From NCBI GenBank assembly GCA_029052085.1, contig JAIDJS010000231.1:1-7435 (forward strand): a stretch of DNA of 7,435 bases, written 5' to 3'. Each line of letters starts with the position of its first letter. Within the stretch, counting starts at the first letter, position 1. Both the position numbers and the translations under genes were made by a program. This document shows positions 7,371 through 7,435 of the stretch, piece by piece. The DNA is from Eubacterium sp. GTDB taxonomy: Bacteria; Bacillota; Clostridia; Oscillospirales; Acutalibacteraceae. The notes under the pieces are model-generated. The model was not told where the DNA came from. It ran no database searches and worked only from the letters and a program-made list of their open reading frames with translations.

Positions 7371-7399
7371 ACATTTCATAGAACGGGCAAATGAAATGT
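7371..7399. repeat. perfect 9-bp inverted repeat upstream of recA
   Basis: ACATTTCAT (7371-7379) and ATGAAATGT (7391-7399) are perfect reverse complements separated by 11 bases, so the arm centres are 20 bases apart. The repeat lies 38 bases upstream of the chosen recA start. It could be an operator for a dimeric regulator or a weak AU-rich hairpin in the leader RNA. There is no T run after it, so it is not a terminator. Confidence 0.6.
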
Positions 7400-7435
7400 T
7401 TAAAATGCAACCGAAATAGTGTATTACACATATCC

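Noticed and set aside
7381..7400. GAAC..GTT pair as a possible LexA box
   Set aside because: The halves are 13 bases apart instead of 4, and the second lacks the CG end. It does not fit the CGAAC-N4-GTTCG consensus.
7419..7429. GTGTATTACAC small palindrome near the right edge
   Set aside because: It has only 4-bp arms and flanking mismatches, and its context is cut off by the window end. Expected by chance in AT-rich DNA.
7334..7435. Promoter for recA
   Set aside because: Combinations such as TTTAAA-18-TATGAA can be drawn, but none has two good boxes with normal spacing. The promoter may lie beyond the window.
1..7435. Mobile elements, CRISPR arrays, tRNA or rRNA genes, toxin-antitoxin or defence genes
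   Set aside because: No direct-repeat arrays, transposase or integrase motifs, or tRNA cloverleaf signals were seen. Genes fill nearly the whole window.

Overview
This is a 7.4 kb stretch of a low-GC Firmicutes chromosome. It is most likely from an anaerobic Clostridium-type bacterium, perhaps the Ruminococcus/Oscillospira side of the class. The reasons are the AT-rich base composition, strong AGGAGG-type ribosome sites, a Cys T-box leader in front of cysE-cysS, and a ferredoxin-fused aldo/keto reductase of a kind common in strict anaerobes. The lineage is inferred from gene content only; there is no rRNA or other marker here.

Layout, left to right. The 3' end of dapB (lysine/diaminopimelate synthesis) lies on the + strand and ends at 157. 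A bidirectional hairpin terminator (about 169-195) separates it from everything else, which is all on the - strand. Read in the direction of transcription, the - strand holds two tightly packed units. Unit A (7333 down to 3693) is recA, recX, rimO and pgsA, with every gene overlapping the next by 1 to 17 bases. Unit B (3387 down to 208) is cysE, cysS and an aldo/keto reductase with two [4Fe-4S] ferredoxin motifs. The 305-base gap between the units (3388-3692) is fully used: it carries a sigma-A type promoter (TTGCAA, 16 bases, TATAAT) and a complete T-box riboswitch with a UGC (Cys) specifier, an antiterminator and a competing terminator.

How they work together. RecA does recombinational repair and its modulator RecX is translated from the same message. 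rimO (ribosomal protein S12 methylthiolation) and pgsA (phosphatidylglycerolphosphate synthesis) are housekeeping genes co-transcribed with them. In unit B, CysE makes O-acetylserine, the precursor of cysteine, and CysS charges tRNA-Cys. The T-box senses uncharged tRNA-Cys and so couples both genes to cysteine supply. The reductase sits downstream with its own ribosome site and probably shares that control.

Nothing here looks like a mobile element, CRISPR array, defence island or new multi-gene system. The region is ordinary core genome. The points most worth a second look are a perfect 9-bp inverted repeat just upstream of recA where no standard LexA box is visible, the unusual order of unit A, and the ferredoxin-fused reductase under apparent cysteine T-box control.
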